Assembly: GCA_037074705.1 (NCBI GenBank)
Contig: CM073590.1
Span: 160,764,746 to 160,828,745 of the forward strand
Length of the DNA: 64,000 bases
Direction: 5' to 3'
From: Zhengitettix transpicula
Lineage: Eukaryota; Arthropoda; Insecta; Orthoptera; Tetrigidae
The position numbers and the translations under genes were made by a program. Of this stretch, positions 25,011 through 39,049 are shown piece after piece. The stretch's first letter is position 1. Every line of letters begins with the position of its first letter. The notes beneath the pieces were generated by a model. The model was given only the letters and a program-made list of their open reading frames with translations, did not search any database and was not told the DNA's origin.

Positions 25011-25493
25011 TCGGTCTTTACGCATTACGGTGTATATGAAGAGAAAGGTGTCCCCATTTGCAAGTCCTGCAATAAGCGTGATCTCATCAAATGTAATAAA
25101 CATATGTTTACGTCGAGAGAGGTCGTAGATATAAGGTTATTATTTTCAAAGTTTCTGTTCTGCGTGGTTCATCTCATGAATCAAGTGTAATAAACATGTA
25201 TTGCTTTAATACTGATAAATTTCCTGAAGTTGTGAAGTCGACTGTATACCGGGGAACGGGAGTGTAAAAAAGTCAGATAATAGCATTGTCCGAACGATCT
25301 GAGATTATTTATAGACATTTTGAATCTGTAGCATCTCGAACATTTTCGAGTGAAGCGAGGGTCAGTGGGGCACAACGTGGCGTAAGGACAGTTTTCACCA
25401 TCTTGGTTAGCCAGCATGCGCATAGGCAAAATTCCTCTGTATTTCGCAAACGGAAGCCAGTGACACGTATAATAAATACTTGACGCGGCAGAA
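25011..25493. other. Non-coding DNA
   Basis: No recognised feature. Confidence 0.35.
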
Positions 25494-25622
25494 TATGACG
25501 TCAAGTGCAGTTGTGTTTCTCTAGGCTCTTCTTAGCACCTGACGAAAGGAACAAAGATCCCAGGAACGTTGTGTGGTGTATATATTACACCTTTTTGTCT
25601 GAATTGGCTATCTTTTTTACTC
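25494..25622 (+). mobile_element. Hammerhead-like arm, copy 4 (single arm)
   Basis: Carries GTGCAGTTGTGTTTCTCTAG, then CTGACGA (25539-25545) and CAGGAACGTTGTGTGG, ending TTGTCTGAATTGGCTATC. The GAAAC box is mutated to GGAAC. Confidence 0.6.
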
Positions 25623-26149
25623 ATTAAACAGTTTTGGTTGAGACTGGAAGTTGCCCAGGTTTTAGTTTCGATGGTTGTAGAGCGAGGAGTAATGAGTTTT
25701 CTCGTAGAGAGACGAAGTATTTCACGGTAGAGAGAGAGCAAAAGGTAGTTTCGTGAGACCATTTCCCAGGGGAATTCACCCCGAGAGCATCGTTGAAGGA
25801 GTGCTGACCTATGGTAACAAACCGAGTAGTTGGGCGCCAACTGTAGTAAACTCGAATCAGCAGGGAATTGGTGAAAATGGGATGATTGAGTTAAATATTT
25901 AGCTCTATTTAATAATGGGATAGTTAATGGACTATCAGACTAAAGTAAAGTTCATTTTAAAACATTTAACGACATATAATAATTTATTTCATTTTATTGA
26001 AAATAAATATTTTTTTTTCGCACGTATCCGTATTTTTGCACGATCATTGCCAAAAATTTGATATTAAAATTTGCACATAAAATGTGAAGGTTCTAAATAT
26101 ACTTGAACAGTACTCATAGCGAATTAATAAAACTTTTTTTGCAGAAACA

Positions 26150-26475
26150 TGCTACACGAGGATTATCCTCGGTGCAGTCACTATCTAATAATAGCATACG
26201 AAGGCACCTCAGCTATAGTTTAAGTATTCTACCCACCATTAACCTAAATGTGATGCAGGAAACCCCGTAGAGAAACCAGCATGAGGTAGGTCGGGCTCTT
26301 TATACTTGTCCTACGCCCTTCTGATATCTGGAAATGAGGGTTTGTTATGGGGACGTAACAGCGAATAGCTCGTACTGTATACCTAATGTCTGCGACCCCG
26401 GAACATACACACCTCAAAACCAGCCTAGGTGTCATGACTTATGGGGACATTTATTTAAGTGCCTTCGTTTATAAT
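26150..26475 (+). repeat. Dispersed repeat R, copy
   Basis: Shares GAGGATTATCCTC, GCTATAGTTTAAG, GGTAGGTCGGGC, ACTTGTCCTACGCCC and CGACCCCGGAACATACAC blocks with 57.3 kb. Confidence 0.75.
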
Positions 26476-26568
26476 CAAGGACAGAAAATCCCAAAGTAAG
26501 AAAGTAGCCCTTTCAGGTTATTAATTTCCATGGTTCCTTTCCAATAAAATAGTTTTGTGTCTGATAGG

Positions 26569-27001
26569 ACAAAAAATTGCATTTTTAGTGTAGTGTTGAA
26601 GCTACAAAAGAAAGACCTGGTACCAGACGGACATTACGTGAGTAACCAAAACTTTGATATAAAATTTTGTAAACGATAATTAGAAAGATAATAGTCAGAT
26701 TTCGTTCAGTTTCTTTACATTTAGCTTTCTTTCATTCCATCTATCGTCATATTATTTTAGGTGAATTTTTATGTTTGAATTGTTAATTAGTTTATAAATC
26801 ACTTTTCTATTAATTTTCAAATTTTCAAACCCTGAGAGAAGAGATCTTAATTTGATTCTAATTGTTTTAATTTTGGAAGCCACAGTTGAGTAAAATAAAT
26901 TATTTTATTTGTTAATTTTTTATAATCTTTTCTTGTATTTAACCTTTCTTCTGATAATTTATTAATTCTTTTAATTTATCGCATTCCATTTGATTATTAC
27001 A
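26569..27001 (+). mobile_element. TA-LTR 5: truncated LTR
   Basis: The 3' part of an LTR of the TA-LTR 11 subfamily. The shared block GGTACCAGACGGACATTACG leads into a donor-like GTGAGT (26639-26644), then GTCAGATTTCGTTCAG and a CAAACCCTGAGAGAAGAG box, ending ATTATTACA. The U3 half is missing. No TA tract flanks it. Confidence 0.75.
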
Positions 27002-29529
27002 GTATTGAGTAGAGAAATATTTTTTTAAGGAATAAAAATATTAAATTCCAATGGAAATAAATTTTGTTAATTACTTTTTTTTAAAAAAAAAAGGTTAGTT
27101 TTATCGAAAACATCATTTCCGGCACGTAGTTTGAAATATCACAAAATCGGTTAGGTGAAACTTAGTCAAAATCCCCTGGCTTTAAAGACAAACCTTTGGT
27201 TTGGTCAATAAACTGTTTAAATCAACAAAAGCCTCATTTGAATTTTAGTCTCATAGGGCAATGAATTGGAAAATTAGAGACAAATTATTCAGCCCAAAAT
27301 GGTCATTATGTCCTATTTTTTTCTTTTTTATTTGGCCAGTGAACTGATCGCTTTGAAGTTGAATTTTCCTCGAAAAACGTTTTCGCTTTGAGCCGGCAGT
27401 GCTCTTGTACTGTTTAAATATTTAATCTGTATATGCGTTCAAATCTTTCTTGGGTGACCTTAGCCCTTTTTTATGAGTTTACTTATCCGTGAAATACCGC
27501 AATAACGCTAAACATACTATAAGTGCCGTCCTGCTATGGAGAAACGTGGTTAATCATTGCGAACGCATTACTTTCGAGGCACAGAAACATTTATTCTGTG
27601 GAACCTGAAGGCTATCAGTGACGTATAGCTATTACGTCGTTTTAAGCACTGCACGATCTCGTGATAGAGTTCCAGGAATGCTTGAACCTTACTGACATCT
27701 AGCGAAATCCGCACTTTCTTTGTCCACGCCGAAACTTTCTAGGAAATAATAGCTGAAAACTTCCCGCCTATCTCTTTGGCATATGTATCCGAAAATGCAC
27801 TGAGAGCTTTGGCACTTAGTGTCTAAAATGACCAGTAAGTTATTGTAAATATTTTTAAAATAAATAATGAATATATTCAATTAATACCAATAATTTTAAA
27901 TAAAGACGCAATTTAAATCTATATACGCGTATATTGAATTAAAACCAAAGAAGAGGTCTACAAAATCGTAGAGATTGTTAAAAATTGAAATAAATAATAT
28001 CTTAAGCATGGGTTCGGGCATATTAAAAACATAAGCAATTATTTAAAAGATGAATGTTGTTTTATTTCTCAGTGTTGTCTTGTGTTGTGGTGCATCCTGA
28101 GGAACAGTGACAATTATGTATTAGATTAAAATGAAAATTTAAGTAAATTCCAGGAACAAGAAAACAAATCGCGTAGTAGGTATGCAACAGCGCACGCATC
28201 CTTGGAATATCGATGCCTTCTCGTGGATGTCGGTGAAGGTTTATCTTTGAATCGTTGTTGTCGGCTGACGTCCTGGCAATGTCCTCCAGTGCTTTTACAG
28301 CCTACATTCATTGCAGCCAGGAAGCCTGATTATTGGGGTGGGTATTCACTAGTAGGCCTATCTCTCCTAAGTATTTTCAATTTCAATTGTCCTCGTACAT
28401 CTCACCATATTAACAGACTAAAACTCTACATAACAATCGCATCCAGATTACTACCGTGAACTAACTGCACTTGCTGTGGGTACAAATTACTCATATTATC
28501 GGCTGCTTCGCCCCACACTACACAAATACAACAATTGGTTCTCCTTAAGATGCGCGAAGTACACTTACTAGGCATTAGTACAAGACGAATACTGTTCATA
28601 AACTCTACTTACAAAGTGCATCTATCCGACATTCTGCCCATAGGAAGATTTTTTACTTTCGTATTTTTCTTGGAACAATGGTTTTCTCTCACACCAACAA
28701 ATAATTGCTATTGAATTTAAATTACTGTTCACTTGGAACAAATTTTCGATAAGAACAATATTATACATCTTTTTCAATCCATAAAATTTGAGTGTTAAAT
28801 AGTGCTGATCAAGTTTTTTAATTCTGAAGAAAACGTAGGAAAATGAATACTTCATTTAAATGTAGTATCATTAATATTTAATTAAGACGGAACTTAAAGT
28901 AATATTTAAATTTTTATAGTCATTGAGAGCCACACTAACATGTGTGATCCTCTAATGGTGAAAATGATAAATTACTTTAGCATTTATTTAATAGACAATT
29001 AATATTCTAAACGAATAAATTGATATTACTATTATGCTGTTAAAATTGATGAAGCGAGATAACGTCAGTTGACATTTACGTAGGCTATCTGCGTTGTAAA
29101 AGTTTAAAACACTGAGATAACACAAAGTTTCATGCAATCAGGATTGCTTGAAAATTGCACGCTTCTTAAATTCACAATCACATAAAAGCTGCCTAACCTG
29201 GAAAGTTATTATTGCTGTATAATAATTTTTATTATATTAGAATTGCTTATTCAAAAGCATCACTAACAGTGTGAAGAAAATTAATAAAAATTCATGTTCT
29301 ATTATGTGAACGTCCACATCTGAGACGCTTGTTAATATATGTAATAATTTGAATAAAGAGTAAAATTAAGGATAGTTTTACTTAAAAAAAGTTTTTAATT
29401 ATTACCAATTATTTTCTCATTTCTGATTGAATTTATCAAATAATGTTGTGTTAACATGTGCTATTAAAATAACATATTAACTTATAACAGATTTTTGATT
29501 CACGAAATTTTTTGCTTCGATGAAAAAAT

Positions 29530-29530
<1 letters not shown>
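27002..29530. other. Non-coding DNA
   Basis: Mostly AT-rich. 28.13-28.46 kb is more GC-rich with overlapping 61- and 85-codon frames on opposite strands and could hide an exon, but neither frame resembles a known family. Confidence 0.35.
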
Positions 29531-29564
<34 letters not shown>

Positions 29565-29567
<3 letters not shown>

Positions 29568-30741
29568 AATAAACCAGCTTTTACTCCCATCTCCGTCCAC
29601 CGTTGTGGTAGCCAAATTGTAATAAACATATAAATGGGTCGAAATAAAAAAAGAATAATTTTTATGAACAACAAATAAATTTATTAAACACTAAAAGAAG
29701 AATTTACACATGAATTTACTACTTTAACATTAAAATATGAGAACCCTTGCTCTCCTGGGTCTTTACTGGGTTTGACTAAGAACAGAATCCAAACCATCAA
29801 AAAAAAACCAACATTTACGTTTTCAAATCAAACACAATAAACTTAACCTATAGTTTGCCTCTAAATTTTATTATCGAAGAAGGGAACGAAATCTGACTAC
29901 TATCCTTTAACGACGTTTACATTATTTAATATGGTATATTCTAACTTACAGTTTCCTAGGTCCACCTTGACTCGTTCCTTAGACATTCACTTTATAGGTC
30001 CTGATATTCACTTCACTGACTCTAAATAACCACTGTTCCACTCTTTGCTGCTTGCTCCGTCTCCTCTCCCTTGCTAAAACACAAATGTCTCTCTCCCGTG
30101 CTAAGCAAAAACTGTCTTTGCTGCTTGCTCCATCTTTCCTCTCACGCTAACACCAACCAACTTTGCTGCTTGCTCCTTCTTCTTCTCACGCTAACACCAA
30201 CCAACTTTGCTGCTTGCTCCTTCTTCTCTCTCGTGCTAAGTAACAAATGTCTCTCTCTCGTGCTAAGCAACCACTGTCTTTGCTGCTTGCTCCGTCTCTC
30301 TCCCGTGCTATACCACAACTCGTATTACAATAGGCGACTCTTCTATTTATATCATCTTCCTCCCTTGTCTTTCACTTGCGTCGCCACGGCGCAGTGACAG
30401 CAACCCATTCCTCTAAATTTTCGTTCCGGCCGCCTTTCGAACTGTGACAATTCGCATTGTCACACTCCGTCTACTTAACTTACGGCTTCCTCTCTTTTGT
30501 CCAACGTCCTTTTCAGGTCATTCGTTAGAGACAGTAGCCTGCTCTAACATGGCCCCTTTGTGACCATCTGCGTAAACAATTCGACTCGCCGTTTCCCAAA
30601 TCAATGGGCTGCTGGACCCTCATCATCCCCTGTCTCTCATTGCAGCTGCAGCAATCACTCAGGGCCACCCGAGTCGCCCTTTCTCGCACGTCTCTCCACG
30701 ACACGTGCGCCGTCTCCAATAATATAATGCATCATATTATT

Positions 30742-30744
<3 letters not shown>
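29565..30744 (-). mobile_element. TA-LTR 6: LTR with internal primer site and U3 minisatellite
   Basis: 1180 bp between TA tracts (29531-29564 and 30745-30775). The U5 end is doubled: TGTAATAAAC occurs at 29565 and 29618, with a primer-site-like TGGCTACCACAACGGTGG between. The U3 holds five TTTGCTGCTTGCTCC units starting at 30042, 30117, 30162, 30206 and 30279. Donor-like GTAAGT is the complement of 29944-29949. The CTGGGTCTTTACTGGGTTTGA box is at about 29755. Confidence 0.85.
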
Positions 30745-30775
<31 letters not shown>

Positions 30776-30780
<5 letters not shown>

Positions 30781-31497
30781 TTTTTGTGAAATTCATTACA
30801 TTTACGAAAGAAAAAGTAAAAAAATATCCGAATTATAATATGAAACTGGGCTTTGTGACTTAATGTTCCTTACATATGAGTTAAAACATTTGCAAATACT
30901 TAATTTCACTTAACAATGAAAAGAAAAGAAAATATTACTGATTTGCAGTTTTGAAGAAAAACTTCGACTGTCTGTTTACGATCTTGAGAACGAAATATTT
31001 ATTCATTTTCTACGAGTAAAAGCAAATGAAGTTAATATCAAAGAAGAAAAATTAAATGAATATATAGAAAAAATGGAGTAATTACAAGTTTCAGACATAG
31101 GTTTGAAAATTTGAAAAGTTTGAAATGTATGTTTGCATATTTTGTGAACCCAATTTATTTCTGACTATTATTAAAAACGTATTTCCTATTTTTGAAATAA
31201 TACTTACTGAAAAAAGTGGAATTGGACTTTTTAGAGGTTTAAGAGGATCAGGCATTGCAAATTCTGCACATAGCTTCTTTTATGATTGAATTTTGGAAAC
31301 TCATGTCTGAATAAAATTATCCAAACTTAAAAAAAGCGTCTGGTCGTTGATTTTCGATTTTTGTTTTAGCATATGGCTAGGAACTTTGTACTCCACAATG
31401 AAGTTCGTGAAGACGGAACATCGTTAAGAGTTGGCTAGTTAACATCTTACAGAATCAGTTCATGTGATTAAAAATGTCGTCCTTTCAACTGTATTAT
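30776..31497. other. AT-rich DNA between LTRs
   Basis: Some short charged frames (for example near 31.0 kb), interrupted by stops. No gene is supported. Confidence 0.35.
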
Positions 31498-31525
31498 ACA
31501 TATATATATATATATATATATATAT

Positions 31526-32455
31526 TGTAATTCCAATTAATTAAGACATTAATTGAGAAATTGAAAAGCAATAAATTGTTTGAGAAATCTATTCTTGACG
31601 GCGGTACAGAACACAGGAACAATGTAGCCAAGTATTGTTTCCTTTGTCGGAAGAAGCAACGCGCGCTCAAAATTACGAGAGAGTCCAGTTCACATTATTA
31701 TATGGTAGAGTTCAGGTCGCATTAGCAGGAAGGCTTGGTCGCAGGAAGAAATTGAGAAGTTAGAGTTGACAAGCAGAAACGATAGGAAATGGTCGTATTA
31801 AAATAGACGAGATATTCTTTTAAAAAAGTAAAGTTAAGTAGAAGCAGTTGACAGTCAGACGCGACGGAAATTTGTCGTGTTGAAATAGACAAGACCATTT
31901 CAAATATTTACGAAACTGCTAAGCACAAACAGTCTTGTGAACAATAGTCGGGCAGAATTAGCAATCAACCGAGTGAGAGACGAAAGGAAGATTATCCTGG
32001 TTCCTGATTTTTTATCTAAAAATATTAAATTTAGAATCTGTGAGTTTAAAATAAGTGCAAAAACCCGTCATAGTGCTTCGTAAATCAAAGGTATCCCGGA
32101 ATGCCTGGCAGCCATGAGTACAATTTACAATCAACCAAGTATGTAAACCTGATCAAAAGATAAACGTCAGATTTCGTTCCCACCTTTTAATAAAAAATTT
32201 TAATTAGAATCCATCTTTTTAGTTTAATTTCGCTGACAAGTAAATTTAAGATTGATGAGTAAATCTTTTCTCTTTTAAATTGTAATTTGTGTTTAAGTTG
32301 AGAAATAAAATGATTCGCCATTATCAAACCCAGTAGAGACCCTGAGATAAATTTTAAATTGTGTAATTGTGTTTAAAGTATTGAAAATAAATTTGTTTGT
32401 TTGCAAAGTTGAATAATTTTTCATTTAATTAACGCCCTCCTTTTTGTATATTACT
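31526..32455 (+). mobile_element. TA-LTR 7: solo LTR
   Basis: About 930 bp, relative of TA-LTR 3 (same TGTAATTCCAATTAATTAAG start). The last base of the terminal TTACA is mutated. The donor position reads ATGAGT, so the GT is lost. The GTCAGATTTCGTTCC box is at about 32167 and CCCAGTAGAGACCCTGAG at about 32330. A TA tract lies on both sides. Confidence 0.8.
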
Positions 32456-32471
32456 ATATATATATATATAT

Positions 32472-33251
32472 TGTAGTAATTAGTAATTAATCCATTGTTA
32501 TAATTGCAAAGTAAAGGACTCATTATTAGAGAATATAAAGCAGACACCGCGACAAAGCGGGCGGCGAGTCAATAGAACCATTGTTGAGACGTACGCAGTA
32601 CAAATTCTACGAGACGAAGAGACACAGTCGGACGGCGAACAGCATGGCAGACCGATAGATCTAGCCGGAAAGGTTACAAGTTAAATTTGAGTAAAAAGTT
32701 TTAGACAGTAAAATTCGTCGAACAGTTACAAGGAGTAACCTAATAAATCACGCCACGATAAAAATCTATAAGTACCGTGACCGTCATCAATTCCACAGAG
32801 AGATAATTTGTAACAATCTGTCCACCCATTAATCCGGAAGGAGTTGCAGTTTCCAGTTTCCAGAAGAGAGACCCAAAAGTTTCGACAAGTGTTTTGTAAC
32901 CAATTTAAATTCAGTGATATCCCCAAAAACGTGTGCACAGAAAACCCCAAAATTGAGACCAGGTCGGCCGTAAGTAAAAGAACTCTAAATTTATTTGTAA
33001 ACCATTTCATTAAGATACGTCAGATCGTTCTTCAATTATTTTCTTTTCTTTAATTATTTCTTTTCTTCAATTGTTTTGTTAGATAATTTAAATTCAAGTC
33101 ACCCATTTATCAAACCCAGTAAAGACCCTGAGATTTTAAATATTAATGTGTAAAATTGTATGTTGTATAAAACTTAAATAAATTTTGTTAAATTGTTCAC
33201 CTTTAATAATCTTTTATTTTATTTAGACGCCTTTTTAATCTGTTTATTACA
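32472..33251 (+). mobile_element. TA-LTR 8: solo LTR, reference copy
   Basis: 780 bp, near-identical to TA-LTR 1 but inverted, with ATAT on both sides. It shows the architecture most clearly: TATAAA at 32534-32539, donor-like GTAAGT at 32970-32975, CGTCAGATCGTTCTT from 33018, ATCAAACCCAG followed by TAAAGACCCTGAG from 33109, AATAAA at 33177-33182, end TTTATTACA. The poly(A) signal about 70 bp from the 3' end fits the U5/R side of an LTR. Confidence 0.9.
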
Positions 33252-33289
33252 ATATATATAAATATAAATATATATATATATATCGCAAT

Positions 33290-34296
33290 AGACGTGTACG
33301 GAGGATGCGGGACGAGCGAGAAAATGTGAACACGCGTCTAGATGCGTCAACCAGTCACAAAGACCGTCTCCATTTTCCTCATTTCAGGCCTCTTGTCTGT
33401 TTTACACGAAATTTTAAAAATTTGACAAAAGTGTATTGTTAGGAGTTATTATAATTTTTACATTAATTACTAAAATTTTAAATAAATAATTTTATTTTTA
33501 TAATTATATTTTTTATATGTATTCTTATATGTGGCATTTTAAAATATACAATTACATAGAATAACAAATTTTGAATTTATTTATCTGCGTGTGGCTCGTT
33601 ATAAAATATAAAACCGGATTGGTGCTCTCTTTGGCCTCATGTTTGCTTTCCCATGTAACAAACTCTTACAAAGAATGAAATCAATCCTCGTGGATTCGTC
33701 GCGCTTAGAGCATGCTTGCAACATATGTTTGGCTGAGGGAGCCTAGTTATTATGTTTTTATCAATTGGAATTGAGAAAGCTTGAAGTAGTGCTTATTTGG
33801 CTGATGGAGTCTTGTTATTATATTTAATTAACCAGTTGTCGTGGAAAAAGCAATCAAGAAACATGTTATCGTGTGCATTTAGCTCAAATTAAATTGCTGG
33901 TTTTAGATCGATATTTCAATCACATTTTATGACATAATTCGACTGATCAGTCTAAAATTTCATAAAGCCTGACACGACTGGATACGCCTGATTTTACCAC
34001 TTCCTGCACGACTCACGTGAAAACAATACTAGCTAGTAGCGTTTTGCCGTTTTCCAACGGCAAACAGAAACTATAAACTTTTTGGCTGATGTTGTTTTCA
34101 CCGAAAGGCCCCAAAACAACCAGGAGTTTTATTTAGTTGTTCATTACAATTTATGGCGACTCAAAGTTTTGGTTATTAGTAGCTTAATCATTGCTATATA
34201 TATATATATATATAAGGATGAAGCGTTATTTAAATAATAAAGGTGAAAAAATTACTCGATTTAAGTATATTCATGCGCTGAAAGTACTCAATAAAA
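33290..34296. other. Non-coding DNA
   Basis: Includes a short TA tract (34197-34214) with no LTR beside it. No gene is seen. Confidence 0.4.
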
Positions 34297-34578
34297 CATT
34301 CCTTTAGGTCCTAAAGTGCATCTTTTTCCAGAAAAATCAGTCCTGTACCTTTCTAAGCGGTGCGCAATAACTGTCCGCCATGCGAACTACCGTCACAACC
34401 CACAAGTCAAAGTGGTACCTAATATAAAATTCCAGGATAAATGACAAACATATAATTGTAGGTTATTAAAATAAATGCAAGGACTGTTCGTAGTGCTATA
34501 TTGGACAAACCAAACGTGCATTAAAAACAAGAATAAGAGAACTTATTTCCAAGCGCAATCTTTATGTTGGATACTGAA
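34297..34578 (+). pseudogene. Penelope-like element, GIY-YIG fragment
   Basis: 34304 onward reads GPKVHLFPEKSVLYLSKR in one frame. A second frame (from 34475) reads CKDCS, a stop, then CYIGQTKRALKTRIREL. That last block is the GIY-YIG endonuclease start (Y-I-G-Q-T, then R) found after the reverse transcriptase in Penelope-like elements. It has stops and a frame change, so it is dead. Confidence 0.7.
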
Positions 34579-37500
34579 TCTCTTGATTATGTTTATGATC
34601 TTATTTTATCTTATCTGGGTTTATTGTCCGCAATTTACGGCCGTTAATTTTTTACTGTGAACGTAGGTTAAGTATCCGTATGCAGATTTCAATATTGATA
34701 AAGCTAAGACCAGCACATAGAAGCATGTCATTGTGAGCCAACTCTCTGGCCGTTATTTTCTAATCAACGAATTGTACGTTACTTACTTTTTCACTGTCTT
34801 TACTCAACTGTAATAAGTGATATTTATATCTTTTCTTCACGAAACGCGGAAGAGGAGTCCAGTTATTTGATTGGTAAAGCTATAAAAATTTTATTATTAC
34901 ATCGTTCAAAAATAATATTACTAAACAAAGTTCAATTTCAATTGTCAGTCTGTTGTAATCTCTGTCCATTAAAAAAATAGAGATAAGTATTTACTTACAC
35001 TACAATTCGGTTCGTTGTGAATTCCATCTGTCTGTATGTTTACTATAAGAAAATACTGTGATCGAGTTTCCATTAAGTTCAATCTAAAGAAAATGAGCGA
35101 TTCAAGTCACTACGAGTAGCATATTTTAATTTTTTTGTTTTATGATATTATGATTTAGTCTATTTATTTTTCCAAAATGACGAACTATCATCATTCAATA
35201 AGTTGCAGAAATAAGTAACTTTACATCGACTTCTTCTTTCTCTACACACTGTATCCTAATCGATAAATCTACTTCTTCCTCTGAGGGCTTGGCCTCCGCG
35301 ACGAAAATTTTTTGGAGTGACACATATATTTTTGTCGATTCTCGTTCAGTCTTAACACCTGCTTTCTTGATAATGGTAAACACAAACAACCATATCTGCG
35401 ACTTCTACACCGCAGCATGTCTGTTACTGCTTCTAAATTGTGTTGCAGCTTTTTCTCCGTGAAGAAGAAGATATAATGGTTAAGGACCTGAATCTTTTGC
35501 CGTTATACAGCCACCTTTCCACGTAATTTGCGTCCTATATCTCGTTGTTTGGCGAATGACTACCATACATCAGAATGTCTACACCGTCAAACTACTGACA
35601 ACCTTGTCTTCGCAAATGCATTACATATCAGTTGTTAGTCATATTTTTTGGGGCGTGAATAGAACACGTGGATAATTTATCCTGAGAGCAGCAAAAAACA
35701 ATTCGTAAGGCGTTTGGTGGTAAATTCACCCTACAGAGTAAGGTCAAGCAAATAAAGTGTAATATCTAAATGTTTTAAGAATTTAACATAAATTTTCGTT
35801 TTTAATTATTCATTTAATACAATCATAAAAATAATTAGTTAACGGTACAAATAAGGTAAAATTTACTACCTAGGGTTTTAAATTACGAAACTATTTTTAT
35901 TACGTAAATTTGGACTCGACATCTGTAGTCTTATTTTAATTCTATGTTCATATTAATTTTAAGATATATCGGACAAAGTTAATTTTACTGACGTCGACCC
36001 TAGAATTTTTCTAGCAGCGAGAAATTCCTCTATGCAGTTAGAAAGGCAGGTTCAGAGTTGTCCAAGTTCTCCCTATCGATATATCTTTAAAGTTCTCGTT
36101 TACTTATTGTTTTTCAGAATCCACCTATGATACTTCCTCTTTAAAGCTAAAATTGCCTCTCAATTTCCATTTCCTATACCCCATTTCACTTCCAACTTGT
36201 GCATATCCAATAATTAACTCCAAACTCACTGCCTAGTAGCAACGGCCCACACCGACTCGATTCAAGTTAGTGAACGTCGGTTCATTTCCCTGTCTAGTTT
36301 AACGCACTTCAAAACATATTACAGGTCATTTTTGCCAGTTTGAAAAAAATAAGAACATATTTTCGGATCTTATTCTGCGACAAATAACTGCCTTTTAAGC
36401 CTCTTTCACTCCAATTGTTCTCAAATTTATATAGCCTAAAATGTTCACTACAAACGTTCTCATCTTTCTCTTCGTCAATTGTCGATTGAAGAAGAAATTT
36501 TTAAAATGGTATATAGTTGACTGGAAACATTTTAATTGCGGCGATAATGGAAAATATAAAAATTGTGTATATAGTGGATGGCTTCGGAAAGAGGAAAATT
36601 GGACAGAAGCTGCTTGAAGAAAAATTTTGTACGAATACTGATTTCCTACGATAGCAATATCGATCTGAAACTCAGAACACGATTTTTACATTATAGCCGC
36701 TATGCAATCATTCATTACCCGCGGAATAAGTCTTCGCTTTATGTGAGACCCTTCGGTCAATATGAGTCGATTGTTGCTATGGACGCAAAGAACTTTGGGC
36801 TTTCCTAGAAACTGAAATCGATTTTTCCGATAATTAGAGCACGTAAGATTAATTTCTACCGCTGTAAGATTTATAAAACTTGATATCGTTATATAATATT
36901 ATCCTTTCATTTATGTATTTAATTACAGACAATCATGTTGAATACTTCTGTCACAGTGAGAATAAATATGTGTATAGTACGAAAATAAATTTATATCATA
37001 CGCCCATCAGATTATTGCAAATCAATTTTTGTACTTGAAAATTCTGCGTTGATTCCAATGGAAAATAAAATACGTAATATTGACAATTAATATAAAATAA
37101 AATACATCGTCCGATGCAGCACGATGTCCCCGAATGCTTTTTTTAACTCTCCAAAAACGTGAAAATAGAATGTGTAGAAATATTTGTTGTGTTGCACCGT
37201 TTTATAATCAATTCTCTGAAGCGTATTACACACGTAGGTAGCAGTATGTAGGTAGGAATTTTCATGCAGAATTATTCCAGGACTTTTGGCTTAACGGCAC
37301 GTCTCAAATTCTGTAAAGTTTCTACATAACGCAGTGCGTTTATTGTGGGTTCTATGTTAAATAAATTCAACAAGAACAGTATTATTATTTGATCATGTTC
37401 CCTAGACTGTATCGAGAAGCTGGTCTTTAAAGGTGTGGAATGAGCCATGAAAAGTATATACCTTATATATGCTACCATTAAATAGAACTTTTCTATTCAT
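34579..37500. other. Non-coding DNA with two unassigned short frames
   Basis: A 64-codon minus frame at 35195-35389 (Glu/Lys/Val-rich, ends ISATY) and a 76-codon plus frame at 36578-36808 stand out slightly from the noise. I cannot place either in a family or show splice sites. Confidence 0.3.
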
Positions 37501-37519
37501 AACATATTATAAAAAGAGG

Positions 37520-37725
37520 CAAAGCGATAAAATGAAAAACGACATAATGTTATATATGAAATTAATTGTGGTGAACATAATTGTGGAAAATGTTACACAG
37601 GGAAACATAATGTGCTATTGAAACATGGTGTGAAAACAATCATAATACTTTGAATCATAATGTTGCCACTGAAAGAAAGCCATAAATTTTGTTATGATAA
37701 TTTTGAAGTTTTAGACATTTAACAA
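37520..37725 (+). pseudogene. Possible second Penelope-like GIY-YIG fragment
   Basis: Reads VIYEINCGEHNCGKCYTGKH then, after a frame change, an NFEVLD-like end. This follows the order Y-x-I-x-C, C-x-x-C-Y-x-G, ... N-F-x-V-L of GIY-YIG domains. Short and degraded. Confidence 0.4.
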
Positions 37726-39045
37726 AATTTATTATAACATAATTAATGTCAAATGTTAAAACAACTGAAATTGCACTAATTTCACATAATGGTACCTTAA
37801 AATTAAGTAATATTTATTATTCTTTATTTGTTACTTTTGATTTAATTTGTTAAAAATTTAAAAGATTTTTAAATTTTGTGGTATAAATTAATTTGAAAAA
37901 AATTATGTCCATATGATTGGTAATATTTATTATTAAATTACAAGAATGAAGAATATTTTATTTAAATATTATATTGTTTTACATTTTATTATCCCTTACA
38001 ACATTTAATATAGAAAAATTGGTTTTTTCCTTATTAGAAAAATTTATAGAAGAAAAAAAAGTTTTATAAATTTGTGATATAAAATATTTTACTGTTTGTT
38101 CTTTACACCACTTATCACTAAGAATTCTGTTACCATAGAGTGTGATTGGGATAATATGCCATATAAACCATAGGAAAAAATGTTCAAGGAATTATAAATT
38201 CTTACTCTCTTAGATGATATATTAAAGAATTAAGAAACACTCCAATGGCATTAAAAAGTGAGCTTCAACTCCTACTGTGTAAATAATGTTTTGGAAATAA
38301 ATAAAATCTTCAATTATTTAAACATTTCAGAGTGGTAATAATAATAATAATTGTATAAAATTTTAATTATTTCATGCAGATAGAATTGTTAACATGTTGT
38401 CTTATTATACATGATTATTATATGTAAATGAAGTATTTAATTATATTTCTAAGACTATGTAGCATTTATGGCTCCACATCCTTGAAAGTTTTCTCATGAG
38501 GATCTATGAAAAATTAATCTATTCTACAAATTCCATGGGCGCTGAAAAATAATATTTGAAATGAATATTGTAACAAGAATTTTATGTTACACATTATAGA
38601 TAAAAGATATTTAAATATTGAAGTAGATATGGTAAACTAACTTCTTTTTTATTATTTTATTTACATATGTTAACCATTCTGATGAGGTAGAAGAATGCAG
38701 TTGATTTTGATATGCAATTATTAGTATTTGGTCATATTCCATGGACTCTATTGAAGCTGGGCGTCAAGGGTTTGAGGTTGGTCAAGTCAATTAGAGTTAC
38801 CTATTTACATCATATAGACTTGAATTTAAAACTTTTACTCAGAATTCTGGCTTAATATTTTTCAAGCAAATTGTTTAGTGGCCGAATTCAGTACCACATA
38901 TTTTCTTTAACCATTAAGTTTTCATAGTCAACATTTCAGACACCTGAATCCTCACAAGTATGGCAAACAACCATTACAGCAAACAATATTGTGACTTAAT
39001 TGAGATGATATAATATGGCTGTATAAAATATTAGATGATATATCA
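37726..39045. other. Very AT-rich DNA
   Basis: No gene or repeat family recognised. Confidence 0.4.
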
Positions 39046-39049
39046 AAAT

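Noticed and set aside
30071..30397. 108-codon Leu/Ser-rich frame
   Set aside because: Translation of the U3 minisatellite of TA-LTR 6.
34197..34214. TA tract taken as a sign of another LTR
   Set aside because: No TGTA or TACA terminus or core boxes are found on either side.
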